A DNA stretch of 64,000 nucleotides from Alviniconcha marisindica (GCA_018857735.1 JABMCL010000570.1:163501-227500); one strand, 5' to 3'. Shown: positions 1 to 12,667, counted from the first letter of the stretch. Translations and numbers: made by a program. Notes: generated by a model from the letters alone, not told the origin.

Positions 1-394
1 GCCTCGGGGGCTACTGAATCGCCCATGTCAGTCATGATGTTATGATGTTGTCGTTTCACATTGCATTTCTTGTCTGCTTCGTCTTATCTCACGTCATTTA
101 CTGAACACGCGCCGTCTACTTCCGTTTCTTTATGGTAAGGGAAAGCACCCCCACTAGCTTATCTTCTGTCGTCTGCTAAAAATGATTTACCCAAAACATT
201 TGTTTCTAATAATTTTATGCTGTCTCTCTCAAGCAAACCACTCTTTGATTTTGGTAATGCCGTTTTAAACTTGGACACGGAGGTTATCAGAGGAGGAATG
301 TACCTAATGCAACACCCAGGTCACCACCAGAATGCCGTTCTGCAGTAACTGATAGCGATCAGAGTCATTTTGTTATTTCACTGAGTCAGAGGAG

Positions 395-600
395 CAGAGA
401 CAGTGTCCTAAACATACTACACTAAAATGATTTTTCGAAGAGAAATGACCGAGAGCCGAAGCGGGGAATTGAACCGACATCGTCTGCAAGTTACGAGCCT
501 CCGAATGCCGTTTAGTCCGAGGCCGTCCAGCCGCGGCTTGATCGCTTGACCGATATGTCTGGCTGGAACACTGCCTGGCTAGTCGTGACATTGTGGAGGC
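395..600 (-). repeat. tRNA-headed SINE fragment (same family as 7575-7885)
   Basis: Read on the minus strand, a tRNA-like head includes a B-box-like GGTTCAATTCC followed by CGCTTCGGCTCTC. The copy at 7575-7885 has nearly the same junction. The following GGACACTGTCT stretch also matches. The tail is missing or diverged. Confidence 0.5.
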
Positions 601-1263
601 AGACTCCAAGCCTCGCTTTCCGGCACCCTTCCTGCTTGGATGAAGGATGTCGTAAACCAGAGCTTGGAGTTCGTCTTCGAGGATCTCGTGACTGAATAGG
701 TATCAGACTATCAGACTCGCACTGTAAGTGCCGGCCAGGCGGTCAGCGGCGCATGGTCATCTCCGGCGGCGGACCGATGGGACCCCTCCGGCCGGGCGGG
801 TCAGTCAGTCAGTCGTGCGGCATGAGTGAGAAAACTCGCTAATGATGACAATATCAGTGCGTGATCTAAACAGTCCTGACTCAGTGATCATAACTATAGT
901 AACGTCATCGCGACTATGATTGTCGTCTTCATCTGTCACTCGTCACTCGTCACTATTGATCCATTCAATGGAGCAGTGAGTGCGGCCCTGCTGTTCTCAA
1001 TCTCGATCGAGTCAGTCGTGGTGTCTGACCCCACTGAGTCAGTCAGTCACTTAGCCGTCACCCTCAGCCGCCGTCAGCCTCTCTCGGCCATGGCGGACCT
1101 CATGCCTCATTTCAGGCCTTGCCTGGGGCAGTGATCAGTCAAACCTTCACGTGACTGACTCACGTCAGTCGGCAGAGACGGAGTCATTGTCGTTGTTCTT
1201 GCTGCGTTACTCAGCTCAATGAACACCCTGGGGGGTCACCGCGCGATATATGTACACTGACAA
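601..1263. other. Gene-free stretch with scattered GTCAGTCA motifs
   Basis: No coding segment with family features is seen. Short runs of cagtcagtcagt recur near 800, 1010 and 1140, the residue of a decayed tetranucleotide repeat. Confidence 0.5.
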
Positions 1264-1348
1264 ATGCATTTCCATTGGGTAGGACTGACGAAGGATCAGT
1301 TGCGTGTGTCAGTGAGTGTGTGTGCGGCGCGCGCGCTCGCGTTGTGTG

Positions 1349-1350
<2 letters not shown>

Positions 1351-1442
<92 letters not shown>

Positions 1443-1541
1443 AGTCAGTGTGCGCGCGCGCGTTTGTGTGACTCTGTGTGTGTGTCATGTGTTGTGTGTG
1501 TGGTGTGTGGTGGGGGTGGGTGGTTTGGTGTGTGTGTGGTG

Positions 1542-1574
<33 letters not shown>

Positions 1575-1617
1575 AGTCAGTGTGCGCGCGCGCGTTTGTA
1601 TGACTCTGTGTGTGTGT

Positions 1618-1692
<75 letters not shown>
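1351..1692. repeat. Compound (TG)n microsatellite with an internal duplicated block
   Basis: Three TG runs at about 1351-1439, 1540-1571 and 1619-1692. Two are preceded or followed by the same block (ttttagtcagtgtgcgcgcg and onward, near 1438 and 1570), showing a roughly 130-bp segmental duplication inside the array. Any long open frame here is Cys-Val repeat noise. Confidence 0.5.
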
Positions 1693-1695
<3 letters not shown>

Positions 1696-1993
1696 AGTTT
1701 TATTACCCTGCCACAAAGACAGCCACACGCCGACTTCGGAGGATTTATCTCCATTTCCGGCTGGAGGGTGGGTGCTGTTAATGCGAGGAACTTATAGTGG
1801 CTGAAGATTGTCACAGTCCCCACTATAACTACCAAATGCAGCGCATAACTAAGACATTTTAATGCAGATTTGTGTGGTGTCACTGTTGTGAGATAAATCC
1901 TCCGAAGGTGGCATGTGGCTGCCCATGTCCGTGGCAGGATAATAAAAATGTAAAAAAAAACAGAAAACGGTCTGGCGGAGAGACAACACCAGA

Positions 1994-2100
1994 GCTCAGG
2001 AGCTGTGTGACAGGGAGGTGGGCCTGGGCTTTCATTCCCTACCCACTCTTCCCACGTTCCTAATAAGCCATAATGGTTTCTGTGGACGTAAAACACTACG
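1994..2100 (+). repeat. Dispersed repeat copy ending in the tggtttctgtggacgt tail
   Basis: Matches 2119-2475 and 6915-7010: ctcaggagctgtgtgacagg, then a pyrimidine-rich part, then taataagcc and tggtttctgtggacgt. The same tail ends the tRNA-headed SINE at 7575-7885, so this is probably a SINE family sharing one 3' end. Confidence 0.5.
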
Positions 2101-2118
2101 AAACTGACGCAACACAGA

Positions 2119-2475
2119 GCCGGCTCAGCTCAGGAGTCGTGTGAACAGGGAGGTGGGCCAGGGCTCTCATTTCCTGTCCCATTCTTCCCCCGTCCTTAAC
2201 CCTTTCACTGCCATGCTTGCAGCACCGTCACTCTGAAAACGACCAATAAAAGGAACCAATTTGTAATCATTGAGGCCTTTCTTCCCCTTCGCGTGAGCAC
2301 ATGAAACGATTTCCATCAAAATGCGCAGTATTGGAAGTAGATTTGTTATAGGACCATCAAATATACTGTTGGCAGGCATGTATGTGGCCACTTTTCAGCC
2401 CTGAAATTTTGCAGGCTGGGGCAGTGAAAGGGTTAATAAGCCATACGGTTTCTGTCGACGTAAAGCACCATGAAA
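2119..2475 (+). repeat. SINE copy split by a MITE
   Basis: The left part (to about 2195) and the right part (from 2437, taagccatacggtttctg) together match the uninterrupted copy at 1994-2100. The break falls at a TTAA that exists once in the restored site. See the MITE at 2200-2432. Confidence 0.5.
2200..2432. mobile_element. piggyBac-type MITE, 233 bp, flanked by TTAA
   Basis: Perfect 13-bp terminal inverted repeats, CCCTTTCACTGCC at 2200-2212 and GGCAGTGAAAGGG at 2420-2432. TTAA stands directly outside both ends (2196-2199 and 2433-2436). TTAA target duplication with ends beginning CCC is the hallmark of the piggyBac superfamily. There is no transposase reading frame, so it would be non-autonomous. 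It interrupts a SINE copy. Confidence 0.5.
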
Positions 2476-2762
2476 AAAGAAAAGACGACACCCAGTCGTT
2501 CGGCAGAGTCGATCCGGAGTCGTTCAACCGCGCGCCGCTGTACTCGACCGCGTCACAGGTTGAGTCACAAACTACAAGCAGCGGTTTACGACAGGCTTCC
2601 TTCATTGAAGGAGGAAGGTGCCGGGAAGCGGTGCTCGGAGTGAGGCTGAGTCAGTCAGTGTGAAAGATAAGAGAGGGAACACTCATGACTATTTGGCAGC
2701 GCCTAGAATCTGTACAGTGTAGTATCAGTCTAGGGGATCCTGCGACTGATGGAAACCTTCTT

Positions 2763-2805
2763 TCATGGTGCTTCCGTCCACAGAAACCATAAGGCCTATC
2801 ATTTA
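2763..2805 (-). repeat. SINE tail fragment, inverted
   Basis: The reverse complement contains tggtttctgtggacg, the tail shared by the copies near 2070, 2450, 6980 and 7850. Only the tail is recognisable. Confidence 0.5.
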
Positions 2806-3039
2806 GGGACGGGGGAAAGGGAAGGGGGAGGGGGGGAGGGAGGGGTCAGGGAGAGATGAATAGCTCCTCCAAGCAGAGACACCTCAACAAGCCTGTCGTG
2901 TAGCGTAATACAAAATAATAATAAAAAATATTTTAAAAAAAACATCCGCCACAGTCAAAGGCACCCAGTGCGGGGTGGGGTGGGGGGCGGGGAGGGGGGG
3001 GGGGCAGTGACTGACGTCAGTAGAAGTGGTCCGGCTTCC

Positions 3040-3268
3040 GGCTCAGAGCTACGGCTCAGGACGCTACGGCTCAGGACGCTACTTCCGGCTCAGGGCGCTA
3101 CGGCTCAGGACGCTACTTCAGGCTCAGGGCTCTACGGCTCAGGACGCTACTTCAGGCTCAGGGCGCTACGGCTCAGGACGCTACTTCCGGCTCAGGACGC
3201 TATTCAGTCCGGCTCAGGGCGCTACGGCTCAGGACGCTACTTCCGGCTCAGGACGCTATTTCCGGCTC
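3040..3268. repeat. Short-unit minisatellite (ggctcaggacgctactt)
   Basis: About 12 copies of a 17-18-bp unit alternating ggctcaggacgctac and ttccggctcagggcgctac. An open frame of Leu-Arg-Thr-Leu type across it is an artefact of the repeat. Confidence 0.5.
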
Positions 3269-3424
3269 AGATGGCACGCTCCAGGACGTACTGCAGGAGC
3301 ATGGTCGAGCAGTCTCAGTTTCACCTGGCACCAGCCATGTAACAACCAAATAGCGCTGTAAGTACATCACTTCGGTGGATATTCAACACGCGCTAGAAAA
3401 AGCTACAGTCACTCATTCAGAATG
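3269..3424 (+). repeat. tRNA-derived SINE, 3' part only
   Basis: Matches the 3' half of the SINE at 13649-14085: tggcacc-agccat, aacaaccaaat, the cacttcggtggatat stretch and tacagtcactcattca. The tRNA-like head is missing. Confidence 0.5.
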
Positions 3425-4300
3425 GCATACGGAATCGCATACAACAGGAACACGCAGTAAGTCTGCTCAAAAGCGAAGAATAGCGGTACAAGCTGCGTGT
3501 ATAAAAGCGACCAAGAACAACTACAATAACTGAAAGGCACAAATTATGTATTACTGGGCTATACTGACCATCAGTACTTTGTATGGGTAAGGCAGTGTGC
3601 TTCGCCGGAATCCAGCGAGGATGCCGGCCTGGACAGCAACTAAACTAAACGTAATTGTTTATACTCAGTCACAGGAATTTAGGAATACTGTCGTTCTCTA
3701 TTGTTTGCTTTCGTTGCAAGTCGAATTTTTGGGTGCGGTGATCTCGATGATCGAAGAGTGATTTAGGGGACCGTGTAATCAGTAAGCTGCGTCTGAGCCA
3801 GTCTTCGTTAGTCAATTGCTTGCCTAGTGTTAATAGAAACTTGACAAATGCGTTACAAACAAGCAACCCTTAACTGAAGTTGATAACGAGTATATAAACG
3901 TGTTATTACTCGGCCAAAGCAGCAGACTGCAACAGTTGAAATAATTCAATAAACTCAGGCTCATAAAACACAAATTAAACTGAAGCGAATATACTGAGTG
4001 ACAAAACCTTATTGAAAAGGAAAGCAGGAAAGAGTTCAGCATAAATCTCTGTCGAAGAAAGACTGAGTTCCAATGTTCCCGGCGGTAGTAAAGCTTTTCA
4101 GTCGTTATAGTTCCCGACTCCTTCTTATAGGTTCCACAGCTTGTGCCTAGAATATTAAAGGGAGTAACCTTCTGTAAAATTATGGTAGTCCAAGGGGTAG
4201 AGGGAATCCAAATAAAAGCTGAACAGCGAGGAGTTTGCTTTGAACGGCCCCGCCGCTTTTCATCTTTTGTCGTCACGAGTTGCGCTCAGTGATGCTCAGT
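3425..4300. other. Gene-free stretch
   Basis: No convincing coding, RNA or mobile element is seen. The two open frames on the minus strand at about 3669-4276 have no domain features and low-complexity composition. Confidence 0.5.
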
Positions 4301-4494
4301 TGATGCTTGCTCGCCCCACTGAATGACCGCGGTGTTCGACAGCGAGATGTTCACACTTTACACTTATACGGCCATCCTGCTAACAGACACTCCCGACAAC
4401 AAAAACAACAAAAATGTTCTTGCCTATTAATTCGACTTAAAATATACGGGGCATCAATTTCGCATAAACCACTCCTCTCTCCACCACTTTTTTT

Positions 4495-4760
<266 letters not shown>

Positions 4761-5059
4761 CCCCTTGTTTCTTTGTGAGCGTTCGTCAGCTAAAACCCTG
4801 AGTTTCACCCAATGTCGGGTTAGAGGGTAGCGTGTGCAACCTTTTCCCTAAACCTGTAGATACTTCCATGCATTATCTGAAGCGTTATCTGCTAATCGGA
4901 CCTTTGGGATTTCAATAACGAAGCTTCTCACGTCATGATATCAAGGCTACTGGGCAGCTAAAAGTAATACTTCATGACATGACATTTTTGACACAACTAA
5001 CGTTTTTGCCTTAAGGCTGGAAACAATTTCTTTAACAAACAAAAAATAACAAACAAAAT

Positions 5060-5063
<4 letters not shown>

Positions 5064-5109
<46 letters not shown>

Positions 5110-5135
5110 GAGAGAGCAGAGACAGAGACAGAGAC

Positions 5136-5178
<43 letters not shown>

Positions 5179-5310
5179 GACAGACAGACAGACAGAGAAG
5201 AAGAAGACAGACAGACAGACAGAGAAGAAGAAGAAGACGACAGACAGACAGACAGAGAAGAAGAAGGAGAAGAAGAAGAAGAAAATAATAATAATAATAA
5301 TAATAACTTG
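5064..5310. repeat. (GA)n/(GACA)n/(GAA)n/(ATA)n compound microsatellite
   Basis: An ordered series of simple repeats: GA, GACA, GAAGAA blocks alternating with GACAGACA, then ATAATA. It leads directly into a dispersed repeat at 5308. Confidence 0.5.
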
Positions 5311-5458
5311 ATGTTTTACGCCCAGTCAACCATTGCGGTTTTATCAGGGCGGAAAAAGAAGAAGAAGAAAATACTAATACTACTACTACTACTAACTTGA
5401 TTTTTTACGCCCAGTCAACCATTGCTGTTATATCAGGGCGAAAGAAGAAGAAGAAGAA
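5308..5458 (+). repeat. Two tandem copies of a short SINE-like repeat
   Basis: Two copies of a ~50-bp core (about 5308-5352 and 5396-5442): cttgat, ttttacgcccagtcaacc, attgc, then tatcagggcg. Each is followed by GAAGAAGAA. Related copies occur at 44076-44140 and 50188-50246, so it is a dispersed family. Confidence 0.5.
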
Positions 5459-5599
5459 AAGCCAATAACGACAATGTCAACAACCTCTGATCAGGGTCAG
5501 TTTAATTTTATGTTTGTTTTGGTCTCTTCCACCTGTTGAACAAAACATGCTTTGAGAAAGCTCCAGAGTGAGATTAATAACCTAAACCCATGTCAAGTC

Positions 5600-6470
5600 T
5601 AGATCAGGTCCCACAATGACACCGGCAAGACTTGAAACGTGCGCTCATCAGCAGAATGTTATCGCCTCCTAATCTCAGTAGTGGAAACATGGCGGATTCC
5701 TTTACTTCAACCACAACGCGGGTGAGACGGATTAGACGGTACGAAAATTGACGGGATGGGGCCGATGGAGAGGTAGTGATGGTGGTGGTGGGATGGAGGA
5801 GGGGGGGGGGGTCGACAATATAACACGGTCCATTTAAATCTAACAGACTTTCCCAGCACACATGTTCAAAGGCAAACGATCAAGCCCTGGCCTGTAAAAT
5901 CGAGGACTTTGCTGTTCCCATCCCATTTTCAATTCAACGCTGAGACATGCAAACTTAAACACGCCTCAGCAATCAAACATTGCTTTCGTGACTAGAAAGG
6001 GGGAGTATGAAGTGCACGATCGAGATGAAGAAATAAACGTAATATTGAATACACTTACGTCAAAAAACGCCGAAGATGTAACCAGTGACTAAGAGAGAGA
6101 GACGGACCAGCTGAGAGCAAAACACCAAGGAGGCGTATCATCAAGCTGGCCGGTGACCTGACCTAAGACGACACAGGCGCTTGGCATCAAATAATTACTC
6201 GCTAGTTAGCGAGTGCCGCTTTGTTCTAGACGTCGAGAAGTAATTCGATTACGACCAATCAGCCAGCACTGTCAACTGCCTGTGTATATCATACGCTGGC
6301 TGCGTTCAGTGGGGTGACCTTTAGCTCAGTCGATGCACTTCCTCCTCGACGCAATCATTTCTGGGCCTTGACGCAGGATTTTGATGCTCTCTCTCATTAA
6401 ATAACTGTTACTATTAATTTTATTCGTATTACCACTTTTGCGAAATCAAGGTTTTATAAGTACTGTTCAC
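5600..6470. other. Gene-free stretch
   Basis: Apart from a G10 run near 5803 nothing stands out. No coding features were recognised on either strand. Confidence 0.5.
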
Positions 6471-6473
6471 TAT

Positions 6474-6475
<2 letters not shown>

Positions 6476-6566
<91 letters not shown>
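6476..6566. repeat. (TG)n microsatellite, about 45 units
   Basis: An uninterrupted TG run ending in gctatg. Confidence 0.5.
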
Positions 6567-6568
<2 letters not shown>

Positions 6569-6914
6569 ATGAAGTAAGTGAATGTGTATTTTGTTAAATT
6601 TTATTTTATATTGCAGCACGTTGTCACTATTCTCGCTTTTATACGCGCCTTGGCCTCTTAAAATATTTTGATAGGCAGGGCACTTACAAATTTCCAATAT
6701 TATTATTACTATTCAGTGTCGCGATATTAGCAGCGGGAGTAGCTTGGTCAGTCAGTTATAACTTACAAGCAAACAGTCGTAGTAGGACGGAGAAGAGGAA
6801 TAGCAGTAGTAGGCTAGTACCGATGCAGTTGCGGTAGCAGCAGTGTTCAGCAACAGTGTTTAGCAGCATCAGCAGTGGTAGTAGTACTTTAAGTTGACAC
6901 TCGTATTTGTTTTA

Positions 6915-7010
6915 CTCAGAGTTCAGGAGCTTTGTGAAAGTCGAGGTGGCCGTCCTGGGCTGCCCGTCCTAATGAGCCTTATGGTTTCTGTGGACGTCAA
7001 GCAACACTGA
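6915..7010 (+). repeat. SINE tail copy
   Basis: Carries gttcaggagctttgtgaaag, then taatgagccttatgg and tttctgtggacgt, matching 1994-2100. Confidence 0.5.
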
Positions 7011-7574
7011 ACCAAGTCAGTACAGGCATTGGTCACAGTTTGTCCCTAATGTGACAGTCAACCCGACATCCGAGGACACTAAGCTCCACATCATCATCAT
7101 TTGTTTTACTGAGTCGGGACGCGGGAAATTCGGGTCGCCGGCCGAAGCTACCGTCCGTCAGACCGCTAGGAATATTTGTTGCTGCATCAGTGGTAATCAG
7201 GGGAAATCATTTATTGATTTGACCATAAAGTTTTTTGTTTTTGTTTTCCTTTATCGGTATTGGATGCAGCAGATACCCCCCCCCCCCCCCCCTTCCCGAA
7301 TCAGTGGTTGAACTACTCGATCACGAACACACACATGCGCGCATGCACACAACTGAACACACTGACGAAAAAGAAGAACATAACAGAAATTCAAAGAAAA
7401 AGAACAAGTCGGCTTTAAAATGTCCCCATTTTAAAAATCTGTTTTGTTGTTGTTGTTGTCGTAAACCGATGCTTCGGCGGAATCAGCCGGGCCGTGGCGA
7501 TGTGCGGCCACGACGTGACACACCCGGCCGTTGCCGCTGCTCTCCAAAGATAATAATTACAGCCGCTGACAAGT

Positions 7575-7885
7575 TTGCTATGTGAGCGGTAAGGCGTTAG
7601 GCTGGTAAGCAGAGGGACCTCGGTTCGAATCTGCTTCGGCTCTCCTTTGTCTTCAAAAAGGTTGTGGTTTGTGGACACTGTCTTGTGACTTTGTCCATCA
7701 CTTTTTACTGAAACATTAAAATGGCTCCCATCGCTGCCCATCTTAACGCAGGAATCATTCTGGTGGTGACGATGTAGCGATAGGTATATAATCTCCCTCT
7801 CCCCCCACCTCCATACCCCCTTCCCCTCATTCTCCCGGTCCCTAATAAGCATTATGGTTTCTGTGGACGTTAAGCACCATGTTTA
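7575..7885 (+). repeat. tRNA-headed SINE, near full length
   Basis: About 310 bp. The tRNA-like head has gcgttaggctggtaagc and the B box cggttcgaatctgc. An internal body follows, then the tail taataagcattatgg-tttctgtggacgttaagc. Heads or tails of the same family occur at 395-600, 1994-2100, 2119-2475, 2763-2805 and 6915-7010. The head is not a tRNA gene: it lacks a folded acceptor stem and runs on into repeat sequence. Confidence 0.5.
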
Positions 7886-7889
7886 CTTA

Positions 7890-8857
7890 CTAAAGTTTGC
7901 TATACGATCTTTGCTGCACTGAAGACACTTTGAAGTGACGGCCGTGCCGAGTGCTCGGCCTTGGAGTCCACATCCAGTCTCGCCGCACTACACTCCAAGT
8001 GATTATAAATACAAAGTTTGTATCTATAATCTTTGCTACACTCCAGCCAAACTGGCTTCACCTCATTTCCGGAACCCTTCCTTCTCCCAAAGCGGCCGGT
8101 AACCGGAAAAGATCCGGAAACTACGATATCGAGGACTGATTAATGTTAGTGTTTTATGTACTTATTTACTTAGTCAGTATGACATCCGAACCGGCTGACT
8201 GATGTAACAAGAAATCTTTGATTTTAATTTAATTGTTATTTCGATCAGTCTCTTTTTCACCGAGTACCCGCCTGGGATCGGTCAGTGACAGCATATCAGT
8301 AATACATTTTGAGGAAGCTGGTTCCGAGCCCACTACTCAGTTTTGTCTACCCTGGGTACTGTCTGGTGCAATCTACACTGCCGGACCGGCTCCACATATA
8401 TTCAGTGAATCAGTAATATCAGTTCATGAAACTCCGCCAGAGGTACATCCTTATTTCGAGCGCTAGTTAACTCCCTTGCCGCCAGGTGTGTCAGTCAGTG
8501 ATTCTGCGCGAGCGCTCCCGAGTCGTTCTGTTTCAGATTCATTTTGATATGCCGTTCTACCACAATTAGACAAAAACATGCTTTGAGAAAGCTAATTTCT
8601 GCAACTGAAAGTTCCAACCACTGATGCCACGCACGTGCGGCGGTCAGTCTCTGCCGCAATCAGTCTCATCAGTGCCGGCATCGTCGTTCCGCGCCTTGTT
8701 TTACCTCCCAGCCTGCTTGTTTGGCAATACACATTCCCCAGTACGTGGGTTCCGTATAAAGATGTTCTTTTCGTATAACATAACCTACACAAAAAGGCAA
8801 AACAAAAACACGGCCGTCCTCCAAACCTACGCACACCTTCTCATGTAACCCTGCAGT
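7890..8857. other. Gene-free stretch upstream of the receptor's candidate first exon
   Basis: Moderately CpG-rich in places but with no recognisable coding segment. Any distal promoter elements could be here; none can be named. Confidence 0.5.
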
Positions 8858-9309
8858 GTGTCTGCTTCAACCAGCGCGCGCCAGAGCAGTGCCGTGATTG
8901 GTCCACATTGTTGTCCCGAAAATAGCGCCAGGCACGAAACCGGTTTGACAGGGTACTGCACATGGCTGACATCGAGAAGGCGACTGAGATCCGAGAGATT
9001 TCAGGAGAGAAGAGCGCAGTTCTGCAGCGAGAAACGAAGCACCCGTGCTCTAAAAACCTCCGATATGGTTGCGGGTTTACTAGTCTTCTGGCATTGTGGC
9101 CAGTGTGAGAAAGGGAGGGTGTCTATTTTTAGCGGAGTGTTCCTGTTCTTCCACAAACGTGAACACACACACATACACAGGTGGAAAAGGGCTGGGTGTC
9201 TCCCTATTCCTACCGTGCGAGTGCCATCTTCCAGTCTCCGGCGCTGTCGCTAAGGTGTCACAGACAGTAGGAGAGGTGGTCAACGCAGCTGGATTATCCT
9301 CTCGCCAAG
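8858..9309 (+). promoter_or_regulatory. Candidate promoter and non-coding first exon of the receptor gene
   Basis: The receptor ATG sits right after an acceptor, so an upstream exon is required. This stretch is richer in CpG than its surroundings. It carries an inverted CCAAT box (gtgattggtcc near 8895) and ends in a strong donor, gccaag|gtaggt, with the exon edge at 9309. No TATA box was seen. The donor and the CpG content are visible; the assignment to this gene is inference, and other upstream exons are possible. Confidence 0.5.
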
Positions 9310-11043
9310 GTAGGTTGCGCTGGTGTCTTTGCTAGTGTACACGGGCGCGTAATTTACCTGGCGATTTTTTGCCTGACGGGAGGAAAACATGCAGGTTGGT
9401 CCGATACATGCATGAACTTTGCCTAGCCGGTAAGCCGATATTATTATCCTATGATCGTCATGATCAGTCCATAAATTGTGATACTGTTGCACTACTGATG
9501 CAGTGACGGATTGGTGTTTTGATGGAATAACTCGGACATTGCAAGGAAATCTGGTATTAATAATAACGATATCGGTGATCAATATTATTTGCATACCTTG
9601 CTGCGGATGAAACGGAAAAAGGTGTTGCTTTGGCCTTTGTACACCGGGCGCTGTAATAATGATTAATGTATAGTGCTTTGGTAACTGAATGCCACCACTT
9701 CAACACCGTGATTGTAAACCACATTGCAGCTTATTGATCTTGCATAATTATTAAATCATATAAATGGCTCCAGGGCTTTTACTGTGTTCTGCTTAGTTCT
9801 AGGTCCCGTTTATGTACTATTTAATACTGAGTTGCTTCTGGAGAGGTGCTGATAAGGACTGATGATCATCATGCATGTGATATTCCCAGGTTTGCAAGGG
9901 AGGGGTAGGGGAGAGAGAGTCTCAGAGAGGCTAGATCTTTGGACATCTTAAGTCCTAAGGTTAACTCAGTTATCATACCAATGCCAAACTGCCTTGGGAT
10001 GGGTATGCATAGTATTAGTATAGTGGTGTCACTGTCACAGTGTCAGCCATTTTACCATGTTTGTATTTGCGTGCCTGAACAAAAGCCATAAGACAGTGTC
10101 CATAAAGATAAACCACACCTTTTCAAGAGAAAGGAGAAATGAAGTGTGGACTGATACCTGTGGTCATCTGCTTATTTTTTAACACCAGTTCAGTTCAAGA
10201 TGGTATCTGTGCACTCGTTAAATCCCACATAAGTGCTCCACCCCATCTCTCATAAGTTTCCCCAATATTGCCTTTGAAACGGTTCCAATGTTCATCTCTG
10301 GTTGACAAATGCCTTCTCTCGTTTTTGTAAGGAAGATTATCTAGCCACTAGCGCTTCCTTTATTTATTTATTTTTAAACACTAGTTACAGGCAACGTGCC
10401 TTAGCATTAGGCGATGTTGATCACTATTCACTAACGTACACATTGGATGCATTAAGCTGCCCATGGCCTGGGCTTGATGAACAAACCTTCCAGCCCATGC
10501 CTGATATGTATAGTGTATAATTTATATATAATATTGCATAAAATATTATAATAATATGCTAACATTATATATATATTTTATGGTACATTTTAAAAAGTCA
10601 ATTTTGTGCTGTGGCGGTTACTTGTTAATCAGTTATTTTATTGCTGTTACTGTATTAAGTATTAGTAAGTTCTATTACAGTAACAGTGTGACTATCAGTA
10701 CCAGTTTAACTGGATAAAACACCACAGGTAATTTTTGGTTGAATCACAGAACTTCTGATCTTCAATCTTTTGTTGTCATCCCATTTGACAGTGTTGTGCA
10801 CACTGCGCTGGTAAAGTTTTTGATAGCTTTGTAATACATACAATTAGAATATAGTTTTGTTATTTATGTATTATAATATATGTATTTTTTATAAATAACA
10901 TTAGCAGTCATTTAAATTGTAGTAATTGTATTCGTAACCACTTTGAGTTCATTTATTTGAGCTGAAGAAAGAAAAAAATGCAGAAGACATTATTTTGTTT
11001 TGAGCAGAGGTAAAACTAGAAGTCTTAACACTCATCCCCACAG
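9310..11043 (+). other. Putative 5' UTR intron of the receptor gene
   Basis: AT-rich toward 10500-10950. It is bounded by the candidate donor at 9310 and the acceptor cccacag ending at 11043. It holds the retroelement fragment at 10187-10356 and otherwise nothing recognisable. Confidence 0.5.
10187..10356 (-). mobile_element. Non-LTR retrotransposon 3'-end fragment
   Basis: Nearly the same sequence as the 3' end of the element at 46957-47505: cagttcagttcaagat, gtgctccacccc, aagtttccccaa-attgcc, aacggttccaatgttc. The minus strand is the element's sense strand. The fragment stops where the other copy's coding part continues, so it is 5'-truncated. Confidence 0.5.
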
Positions 11044-11118
11044 ATGATCACGATGATGCGGTGGCTGTCTTCGCTGCTGCTGGTCCTCGCATTGGCAAGG
11101 TTTGGAACAAGCGTGGTG
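11044..11118 (+). other. Signal peptide of the class C receptor
   Basis: The ATG follows directly on an acceptor (cccacag|ATG), so translation begins at the first bases of this exon and the 5' UTR must lie in one or more upstream exons. Three Met occur in the first five codons (positions 1, 4 and 5). They are followed by RWLSS and a Leu-rich core, with a likely cleavage near FGTS/VV. Any of the three Met would keep the signal peptide. Confidence 0.5.
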
Positions 11119-12135
11119 CCGCAGGCATGTCCTAACTTGAATACCAACACTTGCTACTACAACACCAACATCGCCAAGCTTGAACCAGGTGCCACTAGCC
11201 AGTATTATGCCTTGGGTGGTCTCTTCAACGTCCACACACGGGGGGATGATGCCTTCTCCTGTGGGGACGATTTCAACCCCACTGGAATCTTGCACACCCA
11301 GGTGAGTACAGTAATAATAATAATAATAGCAGCCATTTCTATTGGGCGATTCAGGTGGGGTTGTTAACTCCCTTGACTTTTGCTCGGCATTGCTTAAGTT
11401 AAATCCCTTGGCTGCTTTTACTTCCGGTGCATACTTTCTTCACAATGGAAGGCGGTGACAGTGAATTTGCGAATTTTACACTGCCAACTTTAAAGGCATT
11501 TTGGAGGCTCGTAGTCAGAATGTGTCTGGCAACAAGCAATAACTTGTTGCTTGTGCTATAGGATGCCCCCAAATGCATTTTTCTATGAAATCGTGATCTT
11601 CTGGTCAGCCAAAAAACGATGCAAAGACATTTTTTTTTCCACCCTCCATCCCCTTTCCCCGGTAATTTTTTCAACTACAACAGTGGTGGCATTTGTACTG
11701 CTTCACAATTCTAGGTTCAACTTCCATTGTTATACACAGTGTGAAGCAACGCCTACTCAGAAATTGGCCCCGGAAGTGACGCCGTGACCTCTCGCAACTT
11801 CTTGCGCGAAAGATTACAAAGGGCATTCACTCGTGCAAACCAGCTTCACTGAACCGCCCAATAGCACTGTATCTCACCAACAAGGGTGAGCGCACTGCAC
11901 TTTACCAGATCAACAACAATAACAAAAAATAACATTAAATGTTTTTTAAACTCAAGAATAATAATTATAAGTTATATGTGTATTGTATTATTGTTACATT
12001 GTAGGAGTATTTCACATTGATTTTGTTGTTTCTCAGTCTTGGCAGAAAGAGGAATGACAAATGTGCTTCTCAAAATAGTAATAGTTAAGTTTGAGGTACA
12101 TACTCCTTGACTTTGACCTCAAATTTGTTTTTTTA

Positions 12136-12175
<40 letters not shown>

Positions 12176-12359
12176 ACCTTTCAAATGAATCGGGCATATG
12201 AAGAGAATGGTTCCAGTGAAAGTGGTGTTGAAGAAAGGGTGGTCTCTCATGAGAAGTTCGACCTGTGTGACTTCATCCAGGGTCTAAAATATTCTCCATC
12301 TTGGGATTTTTTAGTGTCTGCTGAGACTGAGAGTTTATGGGGTCAGTTTGTGTCAGTGT

Positions 12360-12415
<56 letters not shown>

Positions 12416-12632
12416 GCATTTGTCGTTGTTGTTCTTACTAATACTATAGTACACAGTGTTTGTCTTTGGCACAAGTCTGTGATTGTGAGTCTTGTTTCCT
12501 TGCAGGCATTCCTTTGGTCACTGGACTACTGGCAGAATCGTTTGGGCAACACCCAAGTGTCAGTTGGAGCTGTGGTGTTTGATGGCTGTGACCGCCGGGA
12601 CCAGCTTATACAGAATCTTTTGGGCTTTGAAC

Positions 12633-12667
<35 letters not shown>

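Larger units (their letters stand above)
11302..12505 (+). other. Receptor intron 1
   Basis: Holds an (ATA)n run just after the donor, a C run at 12139-12175 and a TG run at 12360-12413. No further coding features were seen. Confidence 0.5.

Noticed and set aside
2968..3361. Open frames of about 110-124 codons with a repeated RLRTLLPAQ peptide
   Set aside because: Caused by the 17-18-bp minisatellite at 3040-3268.
11395..11790. MITE with acttccgg ends in receptor intron 1
   Set aside because: The supposed inverted ends (acttccggtg and ccccggaagt) match over only 8 bases, and no target duplication was found.
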